Shown in pieces: positions 17,216 through 26,370 of a DNA stretch of 64,000 nt. The DNA is from Pseudomonas monteilii NBRC 103158 = DSM 14164 (GTDB taxonomy: Bacteria; Pseudomonadota; Gammaproteobacteria; Pseudomonadales; Pseudomonadaceae). Position 1 is the first letter of the stretch; each line of letters starts with the position of its first letter. The notes beneath the pieces were generated by a model, which saw only the letters and a program-made list of their open reading frames with translations, was not told where the DNA came from and did not search any database. Location: contig NZ_BBIS01000040.1 of the NCBI RefSeq assembly GCF_000730605.1, positions 1 through 64,000 of the forward strand. Reading direction: 5' to 3'. The translations under genes and the position numbers were made by a program.

Positions 17216-18622
17216 ATGCGTTGCCTGATGTTCATTTGCCTGCTGATCTGCAGCCTGCCCTCATTGGCCCTCGACCGCTCGCGGGTTGAGGGCTACCTGC
17301 TACCCAACGGCCTGCAGGTCATTCTGAAAAACGGCTACGAGCGCGACCATGTGGCGATTCGCCTGGTGGTCGGGGTGGGCCTGGACGACTTCGATTGCGA
17401 ACAGAAAGAGCTGCCGCACCTGCTTGAGCACCTGCTGTTCAGCGGCATCGACGAAACCGGCGAGGGCGGCCTGGAAGAGCGCATGCAATCGCTCGGCGGC
17501 GAGTGGAATGCCTACACCAGCAGCGCCGACACCACGTTTGTCATCGAAGCCCCCGCACGCAACCAGCGCAAAGTGCTCGACCTGCTGCTGGCGATAATCC
17601 GCGACACCCGTATCGATGCCAAAGCCCTGGCCACCGCCAAGCGCATCATCGAGCGAGAAGATGGCGGCCACTATGGGCACCTGCAGCGCTGGCTCGACCG
17701 CCAGGATATCGGCCACCCTGCCAGTGACCAGCTGGCGACCGAGCTGGGCCTGAAATGCCCCGAGCGCTCCAACATCGACGACATGACCCAGGAGCAGGTA
17801 CAAGCCTTGCGTGACCGCTGGTACGCCGCCAACAACATGACCCTGATCATGGTCGGCGGCCTTGATCGCTTGCTGCCAGCCTACCTGGAACGCACCTTTG
17901 GCGAACTGCCAGCCACCGAGCCGGAAGAACGCCGCAACCTGGAAAGCATCACCCATCAGGCCGAGCAGCGCCGCGACCTGACCCGGGGCTGGTTGGGCGA
18001 TAGTGTCAAGCTGCATTGGCTGTTCATCGAGCCGGTGCTGGACAACGACCATCAGGCCACCCTCGACCTGCTGTCGCGTTACCTGGACTGGGCGCTGTAC
18101 GACCAGCTACGCCTGCGCAACGGGCTGTCCTACGGGCCATCGGTGCAGCGTGAAAGCTTTGGCGATACCGGCCTGCTCAGCCTCAATGCCGACCTGGAAC
18201 GCGACGACATCGACAAGGCGGTGAAGGTGATGCAGGCGTTGTTCGAGCAGCTGCGCAAGGAAGGCCTCGACCCGGACACCTTCGCCCGCATCAAGGACGC
18301 CAGCGTTGCCAAGGAAAGCTGGAGCACCCAGGGCAATAGTGCCTTGGCCGACTACTACTGGGGGGCGCTGAACGACTACACCGACGGACGCTTTGCCAAC
18401 CCGGTGCGCAAGTTGCGACAGGTTAGCCTGGAGCAGGCCAATGAGGCGCTAAAGGCATTGCTGAAGGAAGAGGGTTACCTGCGTATCGAGAAGCCATTGC
18501 TCGGCTATGACGAGCTGTACGGGCTGGCCGCCTTGCTGATGGGCCTGGTCCTGGCGGCGGGGCTGCTGCGTTGGCGACGGCATGGCCCTGAACGGCCCAG
18601 TGGTGCTACACGACAGCGGTGA
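17216..18622 (+). CDS. M16 family zinc peptidase, membrane-anchored
   Basis: A 468-residue M16 (pitrilysin-like) peptidase. It has a signal peptide (residues 1-18), the inverted zinc motif HLLEH (about residues 69-73) with a downstream glutamate (IIERED) as likely third ligand, an M16 C-terminal domain, and one transmembrane helix near the C-terminus followed by arginines. It should therefore face the periplasm tethered to the inner membrane. One M16/M16C pair is half the length of pitrilysin, so a partner or homodimer may be needed. It follows the Na/Pi gene closely. Confidence 0.87.
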   Translation: MRCLMFICLLICSLPSLALDRSRVEGYLLPNGLQVILKNGYERDHVAIRLVVGVGLDDFDCEQKELPHLLEHLLFSGIDETGEGGLEERMQSLGGEWNAYTSSADTTFVIEAPARNQRKVLDLLLAIIRDTRIDAKALATAKRIIEREDGGHYGHLQRWLDRQDIGHPASDQLATELGLKCPERSNIDDMTQEQVQALRDRWYAANNMTLIMVGGLDRLLPAYLERTFGELPATEPEERRNLESITHQAEQRRDLTRGWLGDSVKLHWLFIEPVLDNDHQATLDLLSRYLDWALYDQLRLRNGLSYGPSVQRESFGDTGLLSLNADLERDDIDKAVKVMQALFEQLRKEGLDPDTFARIKDASVAKESWSTQGNSALADYYWGALNDYTDGRFANPVRKLRQVSLEQANEALKALLKEEGYLRIEKPLLGYDELYGLAALLMGLVLAAGLLRWRRHGPERPSGATRQR

Positions 18623-18643
18623 ATCGGCGGTATCCTTTTGCCA

Positions 18644-18685
18644 GTACCGGCCCTTTCGCGGGTAAACCCGCGAAGAGGCCGGCAC
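18644..18685. repeat. REP element (palindromic)
   Basis: A palindrome of the P. putida REP type: GTACCGGCC..CGCGGGTAAACCCGCG..GGCCGGCAC. It lies between the peptidase gene and the following gene. Confidence 0.85.
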
Positions 18686-18716
18686 AGCCACCTAATCCTC
18701 TCCTGTTGCAGACCCA

Positions 18717-19739
18717 ATGCCCCAAATCCCCCATATCGTCCTACGCATCATCGAACTGCTCAAACGCTACCCCGGCATCATCGCGCTCTGTGGTTTCCTC
18801 TCTGGTATCGGCAGCTTCATCCTGGTCGACCGCCAGGCCGGCCTGGCCAGTTGGGTAGCTGTGCTTATGCTGGTCAGCTGGGTCTGGCTGATGCTGGAGA
18901 ACACCCTGACCGGCCTCTTCGCCCGCACCTTCAATCGCGAAATCCCGCAGCCGCTGCTGCGCTACGCGACGCAGATGATCCACCAGGAAACGCTGTTCTT
19001 CGTGCTGCCGTTCTTCTTCATCACCACCACCTGGAACAGCGGCCAGCTGGTGTTTACCGGTTTGCTCGGCGCCGCAGGCCTGATTTCGATCACCGACCCG
19101 CTGTACTACAAGTGGCTGGCGCCCCGGCGCTGGCTGTTCCTGGCGCTGCATACCCTGACATTGTTCGCCGCCCTGCTGACCGCGTTGCCGATCATCCTGC
19201 ACCTGACCACCGCGCAAAGCTTCAAGCTGGCCCTGATCGCCGCCATGGCCCTGTCGTTCCCCAGCCTGGCCAGCAGCTTCCCGATTAACACCTGGCGGCG
19301 CGGCGTCGCCTTGGTGCTGGTTACCCTGTCGGTGGGTGCCGGGGGCTGGCTGCTGCGTTCCTGGGTACCGCCGGCTACCCTGTGGATGACCGAAGTGGCG
19401 GTGAGCACCGAAGTGCTTAATCGCCAACCGGGCGATTCGCTGGACGAGATTGCCGCCAGCCGCATTCGCAGCAGCGGCCTGTATGCCTACACCGCCATCA
19501 ACGCACCACGCGGCCTGAACGAGCGGATTTACCACGTGTGGCAGAAGGACGGCAAAGAGGTCGACCGCATCGCTCTGGACATCCACGGCGGGCGCAAGGA
19601 AGGCTACCGGGCCTGGACCCACAAGCAGAACTTCCCGCCAAACCCGGTGGGCAAATGGCAGGTGCGGGTGTTGACCGAGGATGGCCAGGTGATTGGCGTG
19701 CTGCGCTTCAAGGTGGTCGATGACGCACCGGCACAGTGA
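18717..19739 (+). CDS. DUF5924/DUF2914 membrane protein
   Basis: A 340-residue protein with about seven transmembrane helices (residues 10-220, DUF5924). A C-terminal soluble DUF2914 domain follows (about residues 270-335; IYHVWQKDGKEVDRIALDI, GKWQVRV, GQVIGVLRFKVV). Function unknown. The soluble domain should face the periplasm. A REP element precedes it. A GC hairpin (19747-19767) without a T-run follows. Confidence 0.82.
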   Translation: MPQIPHIVLRIIELLKRYPGIIALCGFLSGIGSFILVDRQAGLASWVAVLMLVSWVWLMLENTLTGLFARTFNREIPQPLLRYATQMIHQETLFFVLPFFFITTTWNSGQLVFTGLLGAAGLISITDPLYYKWLAPRRWLFLALHTLTLFAALLTALPIILHLTTAQSFKLALIAAMALSFPSLASSFPINTWRRGVALVLVTLSVGAGGWLLRSWVPPATLWMTEVAVSTEVLNRQPGDSLDEIAASRIRSSGLYAYTAINAPRGLNERIYHVWQKDGKEVDRIALDIHGGRKEGYRAWTHKQNFPPNPVGKWQVRVLTEDGQVIGVLRFKVVDDAPAQ

Positions 19740-19853
19740 TTGAAAGGGGGCCGCTTTGCGGCCTCCAAACCCAACAGACAGCACATAATCACCAAACAGC
19801 CCATGCCTGCTGCGCTATGATCAGCCCCAAAGCCTTAGCGCCGAGTCAGTAGC

Positions 19854-20987
19854 ATGGAGCCAATGACCACCCCCAGTGCCACCCTGGACACCAGCAGCCA
19901 ACCGGCCTGCCTGCGTATAACCGGTGACTGGACCCTGGCGCACTACGCCAGCCTCAAGCGCGAGAGCGAACGCCTGCGAGCGCAGTCCACCCCCGACACA
20001 GTCGCCGACCTCAGCCAGCTGGGCCGCCTGGACACCGCGGGCGCCTCGTTGCTGGCCGAACTGCTGGGTTCCGAGCGCCTGTCCCACTGCACCCAAGACC
20101 TGCCCGAAGCCAGCCGTGCGCTGCTCAAGAACGTTTACTGTTCGGTGCAGGACTACTGCATCCCGGTCAAGGAACCCGAGCGCAATGTGCTGATCTTGCT
20201 GCTGGAACGCATCGGCCGCGCCGTCGGCACGTTGTGGCAGGACAGCATGCAATTGCTGGGCTTTGTCGGCGTGATCCTCGAAACCTTGCTGCGTCGAGCC
20301 CTGCAACCACACCGCTGGCGCATTACCCCGGTTGTGGCCCACATCGAGCAGACCGGCCTGGACGCCGCCCCTATCGTCGCCTTGCTGACCTTTCTGGTGG
20401 GTGCGGTGGTGGCCTTTCTCGGCGCCACGGTGCTGGCCGACTTCGGGGCAACGGTCTTCACGGTCGACCTGGTGGCATTCTCGTTTCTGCGCGAGTTCGC
20501 CGTGCTGCTCACCGCCATCCTAATGGCCGGCCGCACCGCCAGCGCGTTCACCGCGCAGATCGGCTCGATGAAAGCCAACGAGGAAATCGACGCCATCCGC
20601 ACCCTGGGCCTGAACCCGATGGAACTGCTGGTGGTTCCACGGGTACTTGCACTGCTGATCTCACTGCCACTGCTCACCTTCGTCGCGATGATTTGCGGCA
20701 TTGTCGGTGGCGCAGTGGTATGCGCCCTGACGCTGGATATTTCACCGGCCATGTTCCTTTCACTGCTGCAAAGCGACATCGGCGTGCAGCACTTCCTGGT
20801 GGGCCTGGCCAAGGCGCCGTTCTTCGCCTTCCTTATCGCGGCCATCGGCTGCTTGGAAGGCTTCAAGGTCAGTGGCAGCGCCGAGTCGGTAGGCGCGCAT
20901 ACAACATCGGCAGTGGTGCAATCGATTTTCGTGGTCATCGTGCTGGACGCGGTGGCTGCCCTGTTCTTCATGGAGATGGGCTGGTGA
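19854..20987 (+). CDS. MlaE-type ABC permease with N-terminal STAS domain
   Basis: A 377-residue fusion. Residues about 15-95 form a STAS domain like MlaB, and residues about 120-377 an MlaE/YrbE permease with five or six helices (FVGVILETLLRRALQP; EIDAIRTLGLNPMELLVVPR is the family signature). It is the membrane part of an MCE-type lipid transporter. First gene of a four-gene operon; its stop overlaps the ATPase start by 4 bp (GTGA). The regulatory STAS subunit is fused rather than separate, unlike E. coli Mla. ATG 19863 is an alternative start. Confidence 0.9.
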   Translation: MEPMTTPSATLDTSSQPACLRITGDWTLAHYASLKRESERLRAQSTPDTVADLSQLGRLDTAGASLLAELLGSERLSHCTQDLPEASRALLKNVYCSVQDYCIPVKEPERNVLILLLERIGRAVGTLWQDSMQLLGFVGVILETLLRRALQPHRWRITPVVAHIEQTGLDAAPIVALLTFLVGAVVAFLGATVLADFGATVFTVDLVAFSFLREFAVLLTAILMAGRTASAFTAQIGSMKANEEIDAIRTLGLNPMELLVVPRVLALLISLPLLTFVAMICGIVGGAVVCALTLDISPAMFLSLLQSDIGVQHFLVGLAKAPFFAFLIAAIGCLEGFKVSGSAESVGAHTTSAVVQSIFVVIVLDAVAALFFMEMGW

Positions 20988-21775
20988 GTGGCCAGGAAAC
21001 CGTTATCGAGGCGCGCGGCATCTGCAACCGCTTCGGCCGCCAGGTGGTGCATGAAAACCTCGACCTGGACTTGTACCGCGGCGAAATCCTCGCCGTGGTA
21101 GGCGGTTCGGGCAGCGGCAAGTCGGTGCTGCTGCGCAGCATCATTGGCCTGCGCCGGCCCAACGAAGGGCAGATCAAGGTGTTTGGCCAGGACCTCGCCG
21201 GCCTGCGTGAAGCGCAGCGCTCCCTGGTCGAGCGGCGCTTTGGCGTGTTGTTCCAGAAGGGCGCGCTGTTCTCTTCGCTGACCGTTACCGAGAACGTGGC
21301 CTTGCCGCTGATCGAACACGCCGGGCTGTCCCGCGCCGACGCCGAACACCTGGCCGGCGTGAAGCTGGCCCTGGCCGGGCTGCCGATATCCGCCGCCGAC
21401 AAGTACCCGTCTTCGCTGTCGGGGGGCATGATCAAACGTGCCGCGCTGGCCCGAGCCCTGGCACTGGACCCTGACATACTGTTCCTCGATGAACCCACCG
21501 CAGGCCTGGACCCGATCGGCGCTGCCGCGTTCGACCAGCTGATCCTTACCCTGCGCGATGCCCTTGGCCTGTCGGTGTTCCTCATCACCCACGACCTCGA
21601 CACCCTGTACACCATCACCGACCGCATCGCGGTGCTGTCACAAAAGAAGGTTTTGGTGGCCGGCCCGCTGGCTGAAGTCGAGCAGACCAACGACGCCTGG
21701 ATTCAAGAATATTTTCATGGCCCCCGCGGGCGTGCAGCCGAGCAGGCCGCCACCCGTGCCGGGCAGGAGCGCTGA
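20984..21775 (+). CDS. MCE-type lipid ABC transporter ATP-binding protein
   Basis: A 263-residue ATPase of the MlaF type. It has Walker A GGSGSGKS (about residue 40), the ABC signature LSGGMIKRAALARAL, Walker B DILFLDEPT and the H-loop ITHDLD. GTG 20984 overlaps the permease stop and gives a normal MlaF N-terminus. It powers lipid movement through the permease encoded before it and the MCE ring encoded after it. Confidence 0.93.
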   Translation: MSGQETVIEARGICNRFGRQVVHENLDLDLYRGEILAVVGGSGSGKSVLLRSIIGLRRPNEGQIKVFGQDLAGLREAQRSLVERRFGVLFQKGALFSSLTVTENVALPLIEHAGLSRADAEHLAGVKLALAGLPISAADKYPSSLSGGMIKRAALARALALDPDILFLDEPTAGLDPIGAAAFDQLILTLRDALGLSVFLITHDLDTLYTITDRIAVLSQKKVLVAGPLAEVEQTNDAWIQEYFHGPRGRAAEQAATRAGQER

Positions 21776-21778
21776 GCA

Positions 21779-22717
21779 ATGGAAACGCGAGCCCATCACG
21801 TATTAATCGGCCTGGTCACCGTCCTGGTGGTGGCCGGCGCCATGTTGTTTGGCCTGTGGCTGACCAAGTCCAGTGTCGATGACGCGTTCAAGGACTACGA
21901 AGTGGTGTTCAACGAGGCCGTTTCCGGCCTGTCCCGTGGCAGCCCGGTGCAGTACAACGGCATCAAGGTGGGCGATGTGTCCACCTTGCGCCTGGACCCG
22001 AAAGACCCGCGCCGGGTACTGGCCCGCGTTCGTCTGAGCGGCGATACCCCGGTGAAGGAAGACACCCAGGCCAAGCTGACCCTGGCCGGCGTGACCGGCA
22101 ACGCGTTCATCCAGCTCAGCGGCGGCACGCCACAGAGCCCCGAGCTGAAGGGCAAGGACGGCAAGCTGCCGGTCATCATCGCCTCGCCGTCGCCTATCTC
22201 ACGCCTGCTCAATGACAGCAGCGACCTGGTCACCAACATCAACATGCTGCTGCACAACGCCAACCAGATGTTCTCCGAAGACAATATCGGCCACCTCAGC
22301 AGCACCTTGGCCAACCTCGACAAGACCACCGGCGCCTTCGCCGGCCAGCACGGCAGCATCGCCGAGGCCATCGAGCAACTGGTGCAGGTAGGCAAGCAGG
22401 CCAGCGCCACCCTGGCCGAAACCCAAACGCTGATGCGCAATGCCAACGGGCTGCTGGGCAGCGAAGGCAAACAGGCGATCGGCAGCGCCGAGCAGGCCAT
22501 GCAGTCGCTGGCCGAAAGCACTGCCACCATCAACAATCTGCTGAAAAACAACAGCGAGGCCATCGGCGACGGCGCCCAGGGCCTGAACCAGCTCACACCT
22601 GCCATTCGCGAACTGCGCGAAACCCTTAACGCACTCAAAGGTATTTCCCGGCAACTGGAGGCCGACCCCAGCGGCTATCTGCTCGGCCGCGACAACAACA
22701 AGGAGTTCCAGCCATGA
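21779..22717 (+). CDS. MlaD/MCE family protein
   Basis: A 312-residue protein with one N-terminal membrane helix (residues 8-28) and an MCE domain (about 38-115; SGLSRGSPVQYNGIKVGDV). A long helical tail rich in Ala, Gln and Asn follows (to residue 300). MCE proteins form rings that carry lipids across the periplasm. The helical tail is longer than in E. coli MlaD and resembles PqiB/YebT-like needle segments. It starts 3 bp after the ATPase gene, and its stop overlaps the lipoprotein start. Confidence 0.92.
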   Translation: METRAHHVLIGLVTVLVVAGAMLFGLWLTKSSVDDAFKDYEVVFNEAVSGLSRGSPVQYNGIKVGDVSTLRLDPKDPRRVLARVRLSGDTPVKEDTQAKLTLAGVTGNAFIQLSGGTPQSPELKGKDGKLPVIIASPSPISRLLNDSSDLVTNINMLLHNANQMFSEDNIGHLSSTLANLDKTTGAFAGQHGSIAEAIEQLVQVGKQASATLAETQTLMRNANGLLGSEGKQAIGSAEQAMQSLAESTATINNLLKNNSEAIGDGAQGLNQLTPAIRELRETLNALKGISRQLEADPSGYLLGRDNNKEFQP

Positions 22718-23349
22718 AACCGTCGCTGCGCCTGCTGGCCCTGGCGGCCGCGCTGAGCCTGGCCAGTGCCTGCTCGATCCTGCCCAAGAGCGAGCCCGTC
22801 GACCTCTATCGCTTACCGGTTAACCAGCCCAGCCGCACCGCAGCGCCGATGGACTGGTCATTGCGGCTGAACAAGCCGCTGGCCAGTGAAGTGCTGGCCG
22901 GCCCGCGCATTGCCGTGATTCCACAGGGCGATGTGGTCAGCAGCTACAAAGGTGCACGCTGGAGCGATGCCGCCCCGGTGCTGCTGCGCAATCGCCTGCT
23001 CGATGGCTTCCAGCGTGATGGCCAGGTACAGCGCCTGAGCGCCGACGACAGCAACCTGCAGGCCGACTACGAGCTGGCTGGCGAGCTGCAGGCATTCCAG
23101 AGTGAGTACCGCCCGGGCGGCGCGGTGGAGGTGGTGATTCGCTATGACGCTCGGCTGGTTCAGGGCCGTAACCAGCGCATCCTCGCCAGCAAGCGTTTCG
23201 AGGTCCGCCAGCCGCTGGCCGACAAGCAGGTGTCAGCGGTGGTCGCCGGTTTCGGCCAGGCCAGCGACCAGCTGGTGGGGCAAGTTGTGACCTGGACCGT
23301 CGACCAGGCCAGCCAGGCACAGCGCAAGGTTCAGGCGAAGAACCAGTAG
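22714..23349 (+). CDS. ABC-type transport auxiliary lipoprotein (PqiC-like)
   Basis: A 211-residue outer-membrane lipoprotein with a lipobox (LASAC, Cys about residue 20) and the ABC_trans_aux fold seen in PqiC. It should anchor the MCE needle at the outer membrane. ATGA overlap with the MCE gene shows translational coupling. The 3' end overlaps the convergent SpmAB gene by 19 bp. Confidence 0.9.
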   Translation: MKPSLRLLALAAALSLASACSILPKSEPVDLYRLPVNQPSRTAAPMDWSLRLNKPLASEVLAGPRIAVIPQGDVVSSYKGARWSDAAPVLLRNRLLDGFQRDGQVQRLSADDSNLQADYELAGELQAFQSEYRPGGAVEVVIRYDARLVQGRNQRILASKRFEVRQPLADKQVSAVVAGFGQASDQLVGQVVTWTVDQASQAQRKVQAKNQ

Positions 23350-24560
23350 CAGACGAAGATCGCTGCGACCACGCCAGAGAACTCGGCCAGCAGTGCGCAA
23401 CCGACCGCGTGGCGCACGCGCTGGATACCCACCGCGCCAAAGTACACGGCCAGCACGTAGAAGGTCGTTTCAGTACTGCCCTGGATGGTCGCCGCTACCA
23501 GGGCCGGGAAGCTGTCTACACCCTGCGTCTGCATGGTCTCGATCAGCATGGCCCGCGCTGCGCTGCCGGAGAACGGCTTGACCAGCGCTGTGGGCAGGCC
23601 CTCGACGAAGCGGGTGTCCAGGCCCAGCCAGTTCACCGCATGGCGGATACCGTCCAGGGCCAGCTCCAGCGCGCCTGAAGCACGCAGTACACCCACCGCT
23701 ACCAGCATCGCCACCAGGTAGGGCAGCAGGTTCTTGGCCACATCGAAGCCTTCCTTGGCCCCATCGACAAAGGCTTCATACACCTTGACCCGCCTCAGGG
23801 CGCCAATCACCAGGAACAGCATGATCACGCCAAACAGTGTGAGGTTGCCCAGGACCGACGACAGGCTGGCCAGCGCGGCGGCCGACAGGGTGCCGAGAAA
23901 CGCCATGAAGCCTCCCAGCAGCAACGCGCCGGGAATGAAGTAGGCGAGCACCACCGGGTCCCACAGACGCAGGCGCTGCATCACCGCCACCGACAGCAGG
24001 CCAACCAGGGTCGAGACACTGGTGGCCAGCAGGATGGGCAGGAACACCATGGTCGGGTCTGGTGCGCCTTGCTGGGCCCGGTACATGAAGATGGTCACCG
24101 GCAGCAGCGTTAGCGACGAGGCGTTGAGCACCAGGAACAGGATCTGCGCGTTGCTGGCTGTGGTGCTGCTGGGGTTGAGCTCCTGCAGCGCACGCATGGC
24201 CTTCAGGCCAATCGGCGTGGCGGCGTTGTCCAGCCCCAGGCCGTTGGCCGCGAAGTTCATGGTGATCAGGCCCAGGGCAGGGTGGCCGGGCGGCACTTCC
24301 GGCATCAGGCGGGCGAACAGCGGGCCTAATACCTTGGCCAGCCATTCGACGATACCGGCCTTTTCGGCGATCTTGAGAAAGCCCAGCCACAGGGTCAGTG
24401 TGCCGAACAGCAGCACCATCACCTCGACCGACAGCTTGGCCATGGCGAAAATGCTTTCGACCATTGCCGCGAAGATCCCGGCATTACCACCCACCAGCCA
24501 TTGGGCCAGGGCGGACACTGCCGCCACCAGGAAAAAGCCAAGCCAAAGGCCGTTGAGCAT
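23331..24560 (-). CDS. SpmA/SpmB-type nucleoside-recognition (Gate) membrane protein
   Basis: A 409-residue membrane protein of about ten helices with two Gate/nucleoside-recognition domains in tandem, equal to Bacillus SpmA plus SpmB in one chain (NFAANGLGLDNAATPIGLKAM; later AATIQGSTETTFYVLAVYFG). In Bacillus these help spore-core dehydration. In non-sporulating Pseudomonas the role is unknown and may be solute transport. ATG 24560 fits the family N-terminus, and 48 extra upstream codons were rejected. Its 3' end overlaps the convergent lipoprotein gene. Confidence 0.88.
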   Translation of the reverse strand: MLNGLWLGFFLVAAVSALAQWLVGGNAGIFAAMVESIFAMAKLSVEVMVLLFGTLTLWLGFLKIAEKAGIVEWLAKVLGPLFARLMPEVPPGHPALGLITMNFAANGLGLDNAATPIGLKAMRALQELNPSSTTASNAQILFLVLNASSLTLLPVTIFMYRAQQGAPDPTMVFLPILLATSVSTLVGLLSVAVMQRLRLWDPVVLAYFIPGALLLGGFMAFLGTLSAAALASLSSVLGNLTLFGVIMLFLVIGALRRVKVYEAFVDGAKEGFDVAKNLLPYLVAMLVAVGVLRASGALELALDGIRHAVNWLGLDTRFVEGLPTALVKPFSGSAARAMLIETMQTQGVDSFPALVAATIQGSTETTFYVLAVYFGAVGIQRVRHAVGCALLAEFSGVVAAIFVCYWFFA

Positions 24561-24637
24561 CCGCGTATTCCCCCTGAAAAATGCCCGAATGATAGCGGAA
24601 GTTGCTTGTACCGGGGCCTGCGATCCAGACAGACAAC

Positions 24638-24665
24638 AAAAAGCCCCGACAAGGCGGGGCTTTTT
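24638..24665. terminator. Bidirectional Rho-independent terminator
   Basis: AAAAAGCCCCG (24638-24648) pairs with CGGGGCTTTTT (24655-24665). It ends gltP on the minus strand, just before the SpmAB promoter. Confidence 0.9.
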
Positions 24666-24681
24666 AGGACAGCACTCAGGT

Positions 24682-26010
24682 TCAGCGCTTGGCGGCTTCG
24701 CCAACCACTGCGGCTTCCTGCTTGTCGGCCATCAGCGAGGCGTAGTACTTCTCGCCCTTGGCGGCATCGTACATGCCTTCCCAACGCGCGATGACCAGTG
24801 CTGCCAGGGCGTTGCCTACAACGTTCAGCGCGGTACGGGCCATGTCCATGATGCGGTCGACACCGGCGATGAAGGCCAGACCTTCCAGCGGGATACCCAC
24901 GCTGCCCAGGGTGGCCAGCAGCACCACGAACGATACGCCCGGCACACCAGCGATGCCTTTGGAGGTGACCATCAGGGTCAGCACCAGCAGCAGCTGCTGG
25001 CTCCACGACAGGTCAATACCGTAGAGCTGGGCGATGAAGATGGCCGCGATGCTCTGGTACAGGGTCGAACCGTCGAGGTTGAAGGAGTAGCCGGTCGGTA
25101 CCACGAACGAACAGATCGACTTCGGCGCGCCGTACTTCTCCATCTTCTCGATCACGCGCGGCAGCACGGTTTCGGAGCTGGAGGTGGAGTAGGCCAGAAT
25201 CAGCTCATCTTTCATGATGCGCATGATCTTGATCACCGAGAAGCCGAACACGCGGGCAACCAGGCCCAGCACCATGAAGGCGAAGAAGGCGATGGCGAAG
25301 TACACCAGCAGTACCAGCTTGGCCAGCGGCAGCAGCGAGCTGAAGCCGAAGTTGGCCACGGTCACGGCGATCAGGGCGAACACACCGATCGGGGCGTAGT
25401 TCATGATCATGTGGGTGACCTTGAACATGGTTTCCGATACGGCCTGGAAGGTGCGTACCAGCGGGTCGCGCAGCTCGGCCTGCAGGCTCGACAGGCCCAG
25501 GCCGAACATGACCGAGAAGAAGATGATCGGCAGCATTTCGCCACGCATCAGCGCTGCGAAGATGTTCGACGGGATCAGGTTCAGCAGGGTTTCGATGAAC
25601 GCGTGCTCATGCTGTACCTCGGCCGCAGTAGCCTGGTACTTGGAGATGTCCACGGTACCCAGGGTGCTCATGTCGATGCCGGCGCCCGGGTGGAACAGGT
25701 TGGCCAACACCAGGCCCACGACAATGGCGATGGTGGTCACCACTTCGAAGTAGATGATGGTCTTCAGGCCGATGCTGCCCAGTTTCTTCGCATCGCCAAC
25801 CCCGGCGATACCCACGATCAACGACGAAATCACGATCGGGACGACGATCATCTTGATCAGGCGAATGAAGATGTCACCGGCGGGCTGGAGGACGTTGCTG
25901 ATCCACCATGCCTTTTCTGCACTGAAATGATTCAGTAGCGCGCCGATTGCAACGCCCAGGACCAGACCGATGACGATCTGCCAGGCGAGGCTCAGTTTTG
26001 CCTTCTTCAT
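24682..26010 (-). CDS. gltP: Glutamate/aspartate:proton symporter
   Basis: A 442-residue member of the dicarboxylate/amino acid:cation symporter family. It imports glutamate and aspartate across the inner membrane. The re-entrant serine-rich loop (STSSSETVLPRVI) and the helix VVPTGYSFNLDGSTLYQ are intact. ATG 26010 (MKKAKLSLAWQ) follows AAAGGGTAAAG and matches the family, whereas a start 27 bp upstream has a poorer ribosome site. A sigma-54 promoter with AauR-type boxes upstream indicates control by acidic amino acids. Confidence 0.92.
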   Translation of the reverse strand: MKKAKLSLAWQIVIGLVLGVAIGALLNHFSAEKAWWISNVLQPAGDIFIRLIKMIVVPIVISSLIVGIAGVGDAKKLGSIGLKTIIYFEVVTTIAIVVGLVLANLFHPGAGIDMSTLGTVDISKYQATAAEVQHEHAFIETLLNLIPSNIFAALMRGEMLPIIFFSVMFGLGLSSLQAELRDPLVRTFQAVSETMFKVTHMIMNYAPIGVFALIAVTVANFGFSSLLPLAKLVLLVYFAIAFFAFMVLGLVARVFGFSVIKIMRIMKDELILAYSTSSSETVLPRVIEKMEKYGAPKSICSFVVPTGYSFNLDGSTLYQSIAAIFIAQLYGIDLSWSQQLLLVLTLMVTSKGIAGVPGVSFVVLLATLGSVGIPLEGLAFIAGVDRIMDMARTALNVVGNALAALVIARWEGMYDAAKGEKYYASLMADKQEAAVVGEAAKR

Positions 26011-26206
26011 GTCTTTACCCTTTGTTCTAGTGGTCATGGCACCCGACGAAACACGCGTAACAGAGCCATCGGCAAAGCCTCTGGCTTCAAGCGCACCCGT
26101 CTGGCGACTTCATGTAAGGACACCGCAGGCGAGCGACAGGGCGCTCTGACCAGCGAAAAAGGCGGCAACTATTGCGATGGGAAAGGGGGAAATCTAATGC
26201 CGGAAG

Positions 26207-26222
26207 CGCATGACCCATACCA
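26207..26222 (-). promoter_or_regulatory. Sigma-54 (-24/-12) promoter of gltP
   Basis: On the minus strand TTGGTATGGGTCATGC has GG and GC separated by exactly 10 bp (GG at 26221-26220, GC at 26209-26208). Transcription would start near 26197, giving a leader of about 185 nt. Confidence 0.6.
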
Positions 26223-26279
26223 ATTATGCATAATGTTTCATGCCAAAACAGGGGGTTCGCAAGTGCTTGATTTATAACG

Positions 26280-26370
26280 TTCGGAATCCCGAACAAGACC
26301 AAACCGCCATATTTCGGCAGATTTGACGGTACACAAAGGGCATGAAAGATGGCTTGTTCGACAATCCGAA
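26280..26370. promoter_or_regulatory. Two AauR-type enhancer boxes upstream of gltP
   Basis: TTCGGAATCCCGAA (26280-26293) is a perfect TTCGG-N4-CCGAA box. TTCGACAATCCGAA (26357-26370) is the same with one mismatch, 77 bp further upstream. This is the site known for AauR, the sigma-54 activator of glutamate/aspartate uptake in P. putida. The boxes lie about 60 and 136 bp upstream of the -24 element, as expected of enhancers. Confidence 0.65.
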
